From NCBI GenBank assembly GCA_965370415.1, contig CBDUTJ010000014.1, forward strand, positions 1 to 59,273: 59,273 bases of DNA, written 5' to 3'. Under the pieces are notes generated by a model. It was not told the origin of the DNA and made no database searches. It saw only the letters and a program-made list of their open reading frames with translations. Below are positions 15,559 to 24,330 of this stretch, one piece after another. Numbering within the stretch: the first letter of the stretch is position 1; each line of letters starts with the position of its first letter. Origin of the DNA: JACNIV01 sp965370415 (GTDB taxonomy: Bacteria > Cloacimonadota > Cloacimonadia > Cloacimonadales > TCS61). Position numbers and translations under genes: made by a program.

Positions 15559-16028
15559 TAAAAATCGAATTATCCTGAATCTATTTGAATTTTATTTTGA
15601 AACAAGTAAATTGCTACTGAATTGTATGCATCCATTTCGAGGATTTTTCGGTAAAAAGTTCTACATTTTAAAGATGAAATTTCTTTGAAATTAAATTTAA
15701 TAACCCAAACAAGATTTATTAATGAATTAGTTAAACAAATAAATTACAGAAAATGTTATTTTTTTAAATCGTTATATTTTATACAGTTAAATATAACGGC
15801 TGACAACTAACCTATAAACTTGCAAAATAAAGACTTGACACTCGCATTTGAAAATAAGATTTAAGCTTTGTTTTTTCTGAATATTTCTGAAAAAAAAATA
15901 AATAGGAAAATTATGAAATATTACTCAGTTTCAATGAAACATAGGGTAAGAATTCTCAAAGAGAATAACTGTAGAATATCATTTTTTTTACTTCCATTCA
16001 GCAGATAGATTTCAATTAATAATAAATC
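15559..16028 (+). other. Non-coding 470-base gap with a possible promoter
   Basis: Strongly A/T-rich and without a convincing gene. A TTGACA box lies at 15835-15840 with a weak GATTTA 17 bases downstream (15858-15863), a possible sigma70-type promoter for the hydrogenase block. A short palindrome ATTCTCAAAGAGAAT lies near 15951-15965. No U-run terminator is evident after the NuoG-HdrA gene. Confidence 0.35.
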
Positions 16029-16526
16029 ATGAAAAAAAATCTGATTTTAGGACTTGGAAATTCAATTTTATGTGATGATGCTATCGGGTTGTTCGTAGTT
16101 AGAAGAGCACAGGAATTACTCTCTGATCTGAAAGAAATTGTAGATTTCAAAGAAAATCATTCCGGCGGATTCGACCTGCTTTACGATATCAATGGCTACA
16201 ACAGGTTATTGGTGGTGGATAGTATTGTAACAGGAGAATACAAGCCAGGAACATGTCTAACTTTTACTATAAAAGATTTCGAGCATCTTACACAATTAAA
16301 CCCTGTAAATTCTCATTCATTGAATTTACCTACAACTATCAAAACAGGACAAAAATGCGGGTATACAATGCCGGAAGAATTAATTGTCCTGGGTATTGAA
16401 TCTGCAGATGTTACTACTTTATCAGAGCAACTAACAGATAGTGTAAATGCTTGTGTGGATGATGTTGTAAAGAGGATTCGCAAAGAAATCCTTTTATGGA
16501 TTGAACTGGATTCAATAGTTCATTAG
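16029..16526 (+). CDS. [NiFe]-hydrogenase maturation endopeptidase (HyaD/HycI family)
   Basis: 165 residues. LGLGNSILCDDAIG (7-20), LLVVDSIVTG with Asp64 and HSLNLP with His96 correspond to the three nickel-contacting acidic/His positions of HybD/HycI proteases. The enzyme removes the C-terminal peptide of the large subunit after Ni insertion. The large subunit encoded at 19917 has such an extension after its last metal motif, so the substrate is probably in this same operon. Here the protease gene precedes the structural genes. The RBS is weak. Confidence 0.92.
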   Translation: MKKNLILGLGNSILCDDAIGLFVVRRAQELLSDLKEIVDFKENHSGGFDLLYDINGYNRLLVVDSIVTGEYKPGTCLTFTIKDFEHLTQLNPVNSHSLNLPTTIKTGQKCGYTMPEELIVLGIESADVTTLSEQLTDSVNACVDDVVKRIRKEILLWIELDSIVH

Positions 16527-16573
16527 ATATTTAAAATGTTTCGTTTAGAAAACGACAAAAGAGGAGATTTACG

Positions 16574-18523
16574 ATGAATGTGGAAAAACCAAAGATCGCA
16601 CTGTTTTTGTGTGAGTGCAGCACGAACATATCCAATTTCATTGATCTTCCAGCTGTTGCAGATTGGGCAGAGAGCACAGAAGATTTTTGTTTCATAGAAG
16701 TTAGCAACTTGCTTTGTTCTCCGGATGGCAAGAAGTATTTTGCCGAAAAACTTAAAGAATACAAACCGGATGGTATCATTGTTGCTGCCTGTTCACCCAA
16801 ATTACACGAAAAGACATTTCAGGATGTAGCTGAGGAAGTTGGAATTAATATGAGCCGGGTTCAAATGGCAAACATCCGTGAGGATGTTTCGTGGGTTACA
16901 AAAGATAAGAAAAGGGCAACTGAGAAAGCAAAAGCGATGATCAAAGCAGCTTTTAAAAGGGTAATCCTGGCAGAAGATCTGGAAAAAATGACAATGGAAG
17001 TAATTTCGGATATTCTCATTATTGGTGGAGGAATTGCCGGAATAGAAGCAGCTCTCACTGCATCAAAAGCAGGGAGGAAAGTATATTTAGTGGAAAAAGA
17101 TGTTTCTCTCGGAGGTTCTGTGATAAAGACTGAGGAAGTTGCTCCGAATATGGAATGTTCTCCCTGCCTGCTTGCACCCAGGCTTTCAGAAATCAGGGAT
17201 GATCCGAATATTACTGTTCTGGCGAATTCGGAAATCACTGATGTCCTGGGATTTTATGGAAACTTCATGGTGAAAGTCAGTAAAAAAGCCAGGTATGTTG
17301 AAGAAAGCTGTATTGGCTGTGAAGAGTGTTTTGATGTATGTCCCGTAACTTTGAAAAGCGAATTTCATCTCGGTCTGGGCAACCGAAAAGCAATTTATGC
17401 ACTTTTCCCCGGTTCTGTACCTGCTGCTGCTGTTATTGATAAACAGCACTGTAAGCATTTTATTGATAACTCATGTGATGCTTGCGTTTCTGCGTGTCCA
17501 TTTAATTCAATTAACTTTAATGAAAAAGACGAAGAGCTTGAGATTAATGTTGGTGCGCTTGTAATTGCCACCGGAAGCAAGAACGGAGATGTTTCCAAAT
17601 TTGCTGAATTAGGTTATGGAAAGATCGAGAACGTTTATACTCTACCCGAGTTTGAACGGATTGCCTGTTCAAATGGTCCCACAGGCAGTAAGATCCTATT
17701 AAAAAATGGTGAAAAACCTTTAACTGTTGCTGTTATCCATTGTGCAGGTTCATTAAGGGAAGACGGTATTCCTTATTGTTCGGGAATATGTTGCCTTGGT
17801 GCATCCAAAGTAGGAGAACTTGTCAGAAAACAAATTCCGGAAGCTAAAATTCTCAATATTTATAATGACCTTGTTTTTGTAGGACCCAGAGTAAATGCTT
17901 TTTACAGGAAACAAATTGAAGAGGGAACGCGATTCATTAAATGTTATGATCTGAAAACTATTCAAGTCAAAGAAAAAGGTGACAAGATAACTATCGAGGG
18001 TGACGGATTCAGCCGGATCGAAGCAGATATGGTTGTTCTGTCCACCGGTTTGGAGCCTGCTTCTGGTACGAAGGAACTTGCAGATTTGCTTAATATTGAT
18101 CTAAGAAAAGACGGATTTTTCAAAGCTGATCATGCCCTTCTGAATCAAACAGGTTCAACCCTGGAAGGAATTTATATTGCCGGTTGTTCGGCAGGTCCTT
18201 GCAATGTAGCTACTGCTGTAACCAGAGCCAGGTCTGCTGTTGGTGATATCATCAGTAAGCTTGTTCCTGGTCGTGAAATTGAACTTGAAATAATGACGTC
18301 AGTTATCGATGAAGAAAAATGTGGTGGCTGCAAACTTTGCATTTCTGTTTGTCCGTATAAAGCTATAATTTTTGATGAAGAAAAAAGTATCAGCATAGTA
18401 ACAGAAGCTATCTGTCGTGGATGTGGGACTTGCGTAGCATCATGTCCCAGTGGTGCTGCCAAAGCAAAGCATTTTACAGATGACCAGATCTATGCTGAGA
18501 TAGGAGGTTTGTTGTATGGATAA
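16574..18523 (+). CDS. hdrA: HdrA, intact single-FAD form
   Basis: 649 residues with the methanogen-type order. An N-terminal Fe-S domain (LFLCECSTNISNF, Cys at about 73 in NLLCSPDG, AACSPKLHEKTF) is followed by the FAD Rossmann GGGIAGIEAAL (about 151-161) and the HdrA segment MECSPCLLAPRL. Then come CIGCEECFDVCP, CDACVSACPF, the HCAGSLRE and YCSGICC pair, and C-terminal ferredoxins CGGCKLCISVCP and CRGCGTCVASCP. HdrA holds the bifurcating FAD in MvhADG-HdrABC complexes. RBS is AGAGGAG. It overlaps mvhD by eight bases. It differs clearly from the split HdrA of the previous block, so two HdrA systems are adjacent. Confidence 0.94.
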   Translation: MNVEKPKIALFLCECSTNISNFIDLPAVADWAESTEDFCFIEVSNLLCSPDGKKYFAEKLKEYKPDGIIVAACSPKLHEKTFQDVAEEVGINMSRVQMANIREDVSWVTKDKKRATEKAKAMIKAAFKRVILAEDLEKMTMEVISDILIIGGGIAGIEAALTASKAGRKVYLVEKDVSLGGSVIKTEEVAPNMECSPCLLAPRLSEIRDDPNITVLANSEITDVLGFYGNFMVKVSKKARYVEESCIGCEECFDVCPVTLKSEFHLGLGNRKAIYALFPGSVPAAAVIDKQHCKHFIDNSCDACVSACPFNSINFNEKDEELEINVGALVIATGSKNGDVSKFAELGYGKIENVYTLPEFERIACSNGPTGSKILLKNGEKPLTVAVIHCAGSLREDGIPYCSGICCLGASKVGELVRKQIPEAKILNIYNDLVFVGPRVNAFYRKQIEEGTRFIKCYDLKTIQVKEKGDKITIEGDGFSRIEADMVVLSTGLEPASGTKELADLLNIDLRKDGFFKADHALLNQTGSTLEGIYIAGCSAGPCNVATAVTRARSAVGDIISKLVPGREIELEIMTSVIDEEKCGGCKLCISVCPYKAIIFDEEKSISIVTEAICRGCGTCVASCPSGAAKAKHFTDDQIYAEIGGLLYG

Positions 18524-18947
18524 TTTCGAACCCAAAATAGTAGCCTTTACCTGCAACTGGTGTTCCTACGCGGGAGCAGATAAGGCAGGAATGATGAAGC
18601 TGAAATATTCTGATGATGTAAAGCTGATCAGGGTGATGTGCAGTGGTCGTATTGATCCCCAATTTGTTATGGATGCTTTCAGGGAAGGAGCTGATGGAGT
18701 TATGATCCTTGGCTGTCATCCCGGTGATTGCCATTATCGAACTGGAAATGTGAAAGCATTGAAACGCTATAAATTGCTTAAAAAAACACTGGTTCAGTTT
18801 GGCATAAACGATAAACGGTTAAAACTCGATTGGGTAGCTGCCGGTGAAGCGGAATTATTCCAGAAAGTCGTTAATGAAATGGCAGAAACCGTAAAAGAAC
18901 TTGGTCCATTACATATCACAGGTAATGTTGAACAGGGAGGTAAATAA
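18516..18947 (+). CDS. mvhD: MvhD, hydrogenase delta subunit / Hdr linker
   Basis: 143 residues with the MvhD pattern: FTCNWCSYAGADKAG at the N-terminus, VMCSGRIDP and GCHPGDCHYRTGN, giving the [2Fe-2S]-binding cysteines. MvhD carries electrons from the [NiFe] hydrogenase to HdrA. The ATG follows AGGAGG at 18502-18507 and lies inside the 3' end of hdrA. Its stop overlaps the mvhG start. These overlaps point to tightly coupled synthesis of the HdrA-MvhDGA complex. Confidence 0.95.
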   Translation: MDNFEPKIVAFTCNWCSYAGADKAGMMKLKYSDDVKLIRVMCSGRIDPQFVMDAFREGADGVMILGCHPGDCHYRTGNVKALKRYKLLKKTLVQFGINDKRLKLDWVAAGEAELFQKVVNEMAETVKELGPLHITGNVEQGGK

Positions 18948-19924
18948 TGGATAGACCAAAAGTTGCATTTTATTGGTGCGCATCCTGTGGCGGATGCGGA
19001 GAAGCTGTAGTTGACCTCGCAGAAAAAATTCTCGATGTGGTTGCTGCTGTCGATATTATACTCTGGCCAATAGCTATGGATTTCAAATATAAAGATATTA
19101 GAGCGATGGAAGACGGCAGTATTGCAGTTTCATTCATCAATGGAGCGATTAGAACAGCAGAACAGAAGGAGATGGCTGAACTTCTGAGAAGAAAATCGGG
19201 ACTCGTTGTTGCCTTCGGAAGTTGTTCTTCCCTGGGCGGGATACCTGCTTTGGCAAATCTTACTAATAAGAAAAAGATATTTGATCGTTCATATCTGAAT
19301 TCTCCTACAGTAGTTAATCCTGATAGAGTTATTCCCAAAACTAAGTCTATAGTCGATGGTTATGAACTTACTCTTCCTGAATTTTATGAAACGGTCTATA
19401 AGCTGAATGATGTGATCGATGTGGATTATTATTTACCGGGTTGTCCTCCCACTCCCGATCTTATTGTAAATGCTGTTAATGCAATTCTTGAAGGTAAATT
19501 ACCTCCCAAAGGAGCGATATTATCACCGGATAAATCTTTGTGCAAATCCTGTGATAGAAATGAGAGTAAACCGGAAGATGTGGCAATAGCAGAAATAAAA
19601 CGAGTGATAGATATTGAAATCGATCCGGAAAAGTGTTTTCTCGCTCAAGGTATAATATGTATGGGACCTGCCACAAGAGATGGTTGCGGAGCTTCCTGCA
19701 TTAATGGAAATATGCCCTGTACCGGATGTTTTGGTCCCACCGATTCCTGCAGAGATCAGGGAGCTAAAATGATAGGCACTCTCGGAGCGATCTTGGAAGG
19801 TGAAGAAGAAGAAGCAATCGATAAAGTTATCGAGGGACTTGTTGATCCTGCCGGAACTTTTTACAGGTATGGCATGTCGGCATCTATGCTTGGTAGTGCT
19901 CGCAAGGAGGGTAAAGATGAGTAA
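18947..19924 (+). CDS. mvhG: [NiFe]-hydrogenase small subunit (MvhG-like, group 3)
   Basis: 325 residues. The proximal cluster motif is WCASCGGCGEAVVD, followed by FGSCSSLGGIPA and YLPGCPPTPDLI. More cysteines in the C-terminal half (CKSCDRNE, CFLAQGIICMGP, DGCGASCINGNMPCTGCFGP) fit medial and distal clusters of the cytoplasmic group 3 type. There is no Tat signal, so the enzyme is cytoplasmic. It starts at the mvhD stop and overlaps mvhA by eight bases. It would transfer electrons from the Ni-Fe site to MvhD and HdrA. Confidence 0.94.
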   Translation: MDRPKVAFYWCASCGGCGEAVVDLAEKILDVVAAVDIILWPIAMDFKYKDIRAMEDGSIAVSFINGAIRTAEQKEMAELLRRKSGLVVAFGSCSSLGGIPALANLTNKKKIFDRSYLNSPTVVNPDRVIPKTKSIVDGYELTLPEFYETVYKLNDVIDVDYYLPGCPPTPDLIVNAVNAILEGKLPPKGAILSPDKSLCKSCDRNESKPEDVAIAEIKRVIDIEIDPEKCFLAQGIICMGPATRDGCGASCINGNMPCTGCFGPTDSCRDQGAKMIGTLGAILEGEEEEAIDKVIEGLVDPAGTFYRYGMSASMLGSARKEGKDE

Positions 19925-21410
19925 GGTTATAACTATCGATCCAATCACCAGGCTGGAAGGTCATGGTAAAATAACAATTGTTCTCGATGATAAGGGTGAT
20001 GTGGAAAGAGCTTTTTTCCAGATACCGGAACTCCGTGGATTTGAAGCTTTTTGTGTGGGAAGACCCGCAGAAGATATGCCTCAAATAACATCACGTATCT
20101 GTGGTGTTTGTCCCACTGCTCATCACATGGCAGGGACAAAAGCCCTGGATTCCCTTTTCAAAGTAGAACCCACTCCAACTGCAAAGGTTATTCGTGAACT
20201 CTTTTATAATTTGTTTATGTTTGAAGATCACACGATTCACTTTTATTATCTTGGAGGTCCCGATTTTATAGTTGGTCCCGATGCTCCTGCCGGGAAAAGG
20301 AATATTCTGGGGGTTATCGAAAAGGTTGGCGTGGATGTTGCCAAACAGGTTATTACCATCAGAAAGCGCTGCCGTGATATTATGGCAGAGATTGGCGGAA
20401 AGACTATTCATCCTGTCCTTGGTCTTCCGGGAGGTGTGGCAAAAAGGGTAACCGAAGAAACAAGAGATGTTATCAAAGCATTTGCTGCAGATGCTATCGA
20501 GTTTGCAAAATTTACTCTAAAGGCTTTTGATGATATCGTTCTGAAAAATAAAGTTTATGTTGATCTTATCCTGTCTGATACTTATTATCATCAAACCTAT
20601 TATATGGGAATGGTCGATGAAAACAACAAGGTCAATTTCTATGATGGAAAAATAAAGATCGTCGATCCGGAAGGTAAACCGATAGAACTCTTTGCACCGG
20701 ATGAATATGCAGATATTTTTGCAGAACATGTAGAAGATTGGAGTTATATCAAATTCCCATATCTGCGAAAGATCGGCTGGAAAGGTTTTATCGACGGTGT
20801 AAATAGCGGTCTTGTAAGGGTTGCACCCCTGGCAAGACTGAATGCTGCCGATGGCATGGCTACTCCCCTTGCTCAGCAGGAATATGAAAGAATGTTTGCA
20901 ACAGTAGGTGGGAAGCCATGCCATAATACGCTCGCTTATCATTGGGCAAGATTAATTGAGATCCTCTATGCTGCAGAAAGAATTAATGAACTTGTCAATT
21001 CGGAAGAACTAATCTCACCAAATACTCGCAACATGAACCTCCAGACTCCCAAAGAAGGAATTGGAATAGTTGAAGCTCCACGAGGAACTTTGATCCATCA
21101 CTATGAATCAGATGAAAGGGGAGTTTTAACAGGCGTTAATTTGATGGTTGCCACTTTGTTTAATTCTGCTCCAATATGTATGTCTGTAGAGAAAGCTGCT
21201 AAAAAACTTATCAAAGGCGGCAATGTAAATGACGGTTTACTGAATATGGTGGAAATGGCTTTCAGAGCTTATGATCCATGTTTCTCCTGCGCCACTCATT
21301 CCATCATGGGAGAAATGCCGATGAATATTACATTCCAGGATAGACACGGTAAAAAACTCGGTTTTATGAGAAGAGATAATAGCGGAAAAGAAACTATTTC
21401 CTGGAAGTAG
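19917..21410 (+). CDS. mvhA: [NiFe]-hydrogenase large subunit (MvhA-like, group 3)
   Basis: 497 residues from ATG 19917 (AGGAGGG at 19905-19911), overlapping mvhG. The protein opens with ITIDPITRLEGHGKI. Both metal-binding signatures are complete: SRICGVCPTAHH near residue 60 and DPCFSCATH near 460. A C-terminal tail of about 36 residues follows the last motif and would be removed by the maturation protease encoded at 16029. Methanogen MvhA reduces viologens but not F420; here the enzyme probably couples H2 oxidation or production to HdrA-based bifurcation. A clear terminator follows. Confidence 0.95.
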   Translation: MSKVITIDPITRLEGHGKITIVLDDKGDVERAFFQIPELRGFEAFCVGRPAEDMPQITSRICGVCPTAHHMAGTKALDSLFKVEPTPTAKVIRELFYNLFMFEDHTIHFYYLGGPDFIVGPDAPAGKRNILGVIEKVGVDVAKQVITIRKRCRDIMAEIGGKTIHPVLGLPGGVAKRVTEETRDVIKAFAADAIEFAKFTLKAFDDIVLKNKVYVDLILSDTYYHQTYYMGMVDENNKVNFYDGKIKIVDPEGKPIELFAPDEYADIFAEHVEDWSYIKFPYLRKIGWKGFIDGVNSGLVRVAPLARLNAADGMATPLAQQEYERMFATVGGKPCHNTLAYHWARLIEILYAAERINELVNSEELISPNTRNMNLQTPKEGIGIVEAPRGTLIHHYESDERGVLTGVNLMVATLFNSAPICMSVEKAAKKLIKGGNVNDGLLNMVEMAFRAYDPCFSCATHSIMGEMPMNITFQDRHGKKLGFMRRDNSGKETISWK

Positions 21411-21440
21411 AATTTAATTATTGCACAATAATGTTAAATA

Positions 21441-21468
21441 AAAGGCTGATTTATTTCAGCCTTTTTTT
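21441..21468 (+). terminator. Rho-independent terminator after mvhA
   Basis: Perfect nine-base stem AAAGGCTGA / TCAGCCTTT with a six-base loop, followed by a run of seven T. It lies 31 bases after the mvhA stop and closes the hydrogenase operon. Confidence 0.9.
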
Positions 21469-21744
21469 ATTCGAGTGAAATTTTAAGTAAATAAACAAAA
21501 TTTGAAATACGTATCTTAGAAAGAGGAAGTAAAAAATACGTCAGAAAGATAAATCCATTCTCAGCAAATCTTGCTAAAAATACATTTATAAGTACATTGT
21601 AAACGTTAAGAATTAATTAAGGATTCTATAAAAATAATTTATTTATTGACTGATTTAAATTTACAAACGTTTTTGTGAAAGGAAGTTAGTTGTTTCCGAA
21701 AGAATTGAGATTTAACTGGGACTTAAGTGAAGGAGAACTATTTT
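21469..21744 (+). promoter_or_regulatory. Spacer with promoter-like TTGACT and AAACGTTTTTG boxes
   Basis: The non-coding gap runs from the mvhA stop (21410) to 21744. After the terminator, a TTGACT (21646-21651) is followed 13 bases later by AAACGTTTTTG. The same pair with an 11-base spacer occurs before the M48 protease gene (TTGACT 31848-31853, AAACGTTTTTTTG). A conventional -10 is not obvious in either, so this is only a candidate promoter or regulator site. Confidence 0.3.
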
Positions 21745-23118
21745 ATGAAAAGACGTTTAATAATTTTATTTATTACCTTTATTCTTATTAATGGCAGTTT
21801 CTTATATTCAATAGAAAAGTTTTATACATATTACGATAAAGCTTTGAAATATATGCAAAAAGGAGATTGGGAACGGGCTATTGCCGAGCTCAAAAGTGCT
21901 GCTTCCCTGGAATTTGAAGATGCCAAGAAAAAGCGCACTTACGGCACCAGATTTATTAAATATTTTCCTCATAGAGAGATGGGGATCTGTTATTATAACC
22001 TGGAAGAATTTGATACGGCAATGGGCGAACTACAACTTTCTTATGCCTACAAGAAATCTAAACGCAGCGAGGAATACATAAAAAAATTAAGTTTTGACGG
22101 TAGAAATATCAATTTTGAAAAAAACTTAGCTGAAAGAAAACTACATGAAAAAGAACAGGAAGAATTAGCTCTCCGACAAAAAGAACTGGAAGAACAAAGG
22201 AAAAAAGAAGAAGAATTAGCAAGAAAACAAAAAGAGATTGAAGAAGAGAACAAACGGCTGGAGAAAGAGCGGGAAAAAAAAGAAAAAACCGAATTAGCAG
22301 CACTGGAAAAAGAAATCCAAAAAAAACAAAAGGAACTTGAAAAAGAGAGAAAGAAATTAGAAGAACAGAAAAAAAGAAAATCAAGTATCAGCAAATTGCC
22401 ATTAGGTGCATTAACTTATGATCCGAACGCAGTGACTCAGGTCGGTTCTCGCTTATCTGTTGCAGTGCTCACTTTTGCAAGTAACGAAAAAGCTCAGAAT
22501 CTTGCAGAATCTGTAACGGAAAAACTGGTAACACAGCTTGTTAACCTTCGACGTTTCCGGGTTATTGAAAGAAGCGCTCTGGATAAAATTATGGAAGAAC
22601 AAAAACTTGGCATGACGGGTTTTGTTGATGATGAAACTGCAGTAAAGGTGGGAAAACTTGCAGGTGCGGATTTAATTATTCTGGGCAGAATAAATATCGA
22701 GATCGGCTTTGCCAAGGTCAGTGCGCGTGGCATAGATACAGAAACCAGTGAACTCATCGTAGCAAAAGAAGCTAATTCCGGGAATACTAATATCGAAACA
22801 ATCGAGTATCTGGTGGAACAGGTCGCAATAGATATCTATAATGATCTGCCGCTGGTTGAAGGCATTATCATGGAAGTTGAAGATAATCAGATTATTCTAA
22901 GCATTGGCAGTGAGGTGGGAGTGCGAAAAGGTACAAAATGCGTTGCTTATAAAGAAGGAAAGAAATACTACCATCCTACTACAGGTGAAGTTCATGGTAT
23001 AAATGTAATCCCATTGGGAGAGTTGATCGTTATTCAAGTGCAGGAAAAAATGTCGATTGCAAAAGCAATTGGAAAAATTGGAAATATTCAGGTAGAAGAT
23101 AAAGTAGTAGTAAAATAA
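21745..23118 (+). CDS. Exported TPR/coiled-coil protein with CsgG-like domain
   Basis: 457 residues from ATG 21745 (AAGGAG at 21730-21735). The signal peptide ends near FLYSIE. A TPR-like region follows (YYDKALKYMQKGDWERAIAELKS and CYYNLEEFDTAMGELQ, about 25-110), then about 100 residues of Glu/Lys/Arg-rich coiled coil (120-220). A CsgG-type domain covers about 230-365 (RLSVAVLTFASNEKAQ, FRVIERSALDKIMEEQ, KLAGADLIILGRI). A C-terminal beta-rich domain follows. CsgG-like domains occur in outer-membrane secretion lipoproteins, but this one lacks a lipobox. Its operon partners (barrels and an LPP20 protein) suggest work at the outer membrane; the exact role is unknown. Confidence 0.8.
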   Translation: MKRRLIILFITFILINGSFLYSIEKFYTYYDKALKYMQKGDWERAIAELKSAASLEFEDAKKKRTYGTRFIKYFPHREMGICYYNLEEFDTAMGELQLSYAYKKSKRSEEYIKKLSFDGRNINFEKNLAERKLHEKEQEELALRQKELEEQRKKEEELARKQKEIEEENKRLEKEREKKEKTELAALEKEIQKKQKELEKERKKLEEQKKRKSSISKLPLGALTYDPNAVTQVGSRLSVAVLTFASNEKAQNLAESVTEKLVTQLVNLRRFRVIERSALDKIMEEQKLGMTGFVDDETAVKVGKLAGADLIILGRINIEIGFAKVSARGIDTETSELIVAKEANSGNTNIETIEYLVEQVAIDIYNDLPLVEGIIMEVEDNQIILSIGSEVGVRKGTKCVAYKEGKKYYHPTTGEVHGINVIPLGELIVIQVQEKMSIAKAIGKIGNIQVEDKVVVK

Positions 23119-23130
23119 AAAGGGGGAAAG

Positions 23131-24318
23131 ATGAGAAAGAGTTTTGTTTTGTTTTTTTTAGTTTTGTTTATTTGTTCTAATTTAAGTGCTATTGACTGGA
23201 ACATTACAGGAGCCGGGGCTCGTGCAGCTGGTATGGGTGGTGCGTTTATCGGTGTGGCAGATGATGCCACTGCTATAACATGGAATCCTGCTGGATTAAC
23301 TCAACTATATCGCCCAGAAGTGTCTTTGGTAACAAGATATATTGCAGAAAAATACAAATACGAATCCACATTATATTCAAACTCAGTTGACAATCAAGGT
23401 CATTTTGTTGTTAATTTCGCCAGTGCTGCTTATCCATTTATGAATGGGAAGTTAGTAGTTGCTATTGCTTACCAGAAACAACTTGATTGGTACAGTGGTT
23501 GGGAAAGTGAGGAAGATGAAAATGCTACAGGTGGTGCAAATACTATCATTCCGGGTCTTGCTTTTAGAGTATTACCTGTATTATCAATCGGCTTTTCAAC
23601 TAATATCTGGATGGGAAATTGTGATAAGGAAACTCACAGTTCATACTATTTTGAAGATGAATACGTTGAAAGAGCTATAAGCTTTTCCGGTTTTAATATG
23701 GCTTTTGGTATAATGGCAGATTTCAATAATCTGCAAAATCCTATTCCTTTAAAACTGGGAATGATGATGCGAACACCTTTTGACTTGGGTGTAGAGGTGG
23801 ATGCAGATTATGAATATAGTACAGACCTTCATTATAAGAACACCGTTGATATGCCTATTATGATGGGTTTTGGTACATCTCTTCGCTTGGGAGAAAATTT
23901 AACAGTTTCTGCCGATTATGAAATAAGGGCGTATGGAGACAGTAAAATTAACTATGATTTAGGCGGGACATCAAATTTAAGTGAGAGTGAGGAAAATCTT
24001 AATCAAATTAGAGTTGGAGCAGAATATCTTGTAGTGACTGATTTCGCTGTAATTCCTCTCAGAGCAGGATATAAAACTATCCCAACTCTTCTCTCCAATG
24101 GTGAAGGACCCGATTATTATTGGGAATTTACAGATCAGACAAAAGGAACTGGATTTTCGTTTGGTACAGGTCTTATATTTGAAAGAGTTGCTATCGATGC
24201 AACTTTTGATCTATCTAGCTATACAGAGGAATGGGACAATTGGCCAGATTATGGAGAAAATGAAACAGGTACATTAACAAAATACAATACAACGGTTTCA
24301 TGTATTTTTTATTTCTAA
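23131..24318 (+). CDS. PorV/UPF0164-like outer-membrane beta-barrel, paralogue 1
   Basis: 395 residues with a Sec signal peptide (cleavage near LSAIDW), then GARAAGMGGAFIGVADDAT and AITWNPAGLTQL, the N-terminal signature of FadL/PorV/UPF0164-type barrels. Alternating hydrophobic strands run to a C-terminal Phe (CIFYF), as needed for BAM insertion. The RBS is GGGGGAAAG. The gene at 25424 is a clear paralogue with the same N-terminal block and the same ending. In the FCB group such barrels serve in transport or as shuttles of secretion systems; which applies here is not known. Confidence 0.82.
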   Translation: MRKSFVLFFLVLFICSNLSAIDWNITGAGARAAGMGGAFIGVADDATAITWNPAGLTQLYRPEVSLVTRYIAEKYKYESTLYSNSVDNQGHFVVNFASAAYPFMNGKLVVAIAYQKQLDWYSGWESEEDENATGGANTIIPGLAFRVLPVLSIGFSTNIWMGNCDKETHSSYYFEDEYVERAISFSGFNMAFGIMADFNNLQNPIPLKLGMMMRTPFDLGVEVDADYEYSTDLHYKNTVDMPIMMGFGTSLRLGENLTVSADYEIRAYGDSKINYDLGGTSNLSESEENLNQIRVGAEYLVVTDFAVIPLRAGYKTIPTLLSNGEGPDYYWEFTDQTKGTGFSFGTGLIFERVAIDATFDLSSYTEEWDNWPDYGENETGTLTKYNTTVSCIFYF

Positions 24319-24330
24319 AAGGAGGAATAG

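Noticed and set aside
15914..16008. Short frame of about 31 codons starting MKYYSVSMKHR in the gap before the maturation protease
   Set aside because: AGGAAA upstream is suggestive, but the product has no recognisable feature and the length is expected by chance in A/T-rich sequence.
19800..19916. Longer start for the hydrogenase large subunit at 19800
   Set aside because: It would run through the 3' end of mvhG; the ATG at 19917 has an ideal RBS and begins with the conserved ITIDPITRLEGHG sequence.
22047..22394. 115-codon Ser/Phe-rich minus-strand frame
   Set aside because: Antisense of the Glu/Lys coiled-coil region; such mirrors are always open and rich in Ser/Phe/Leu.
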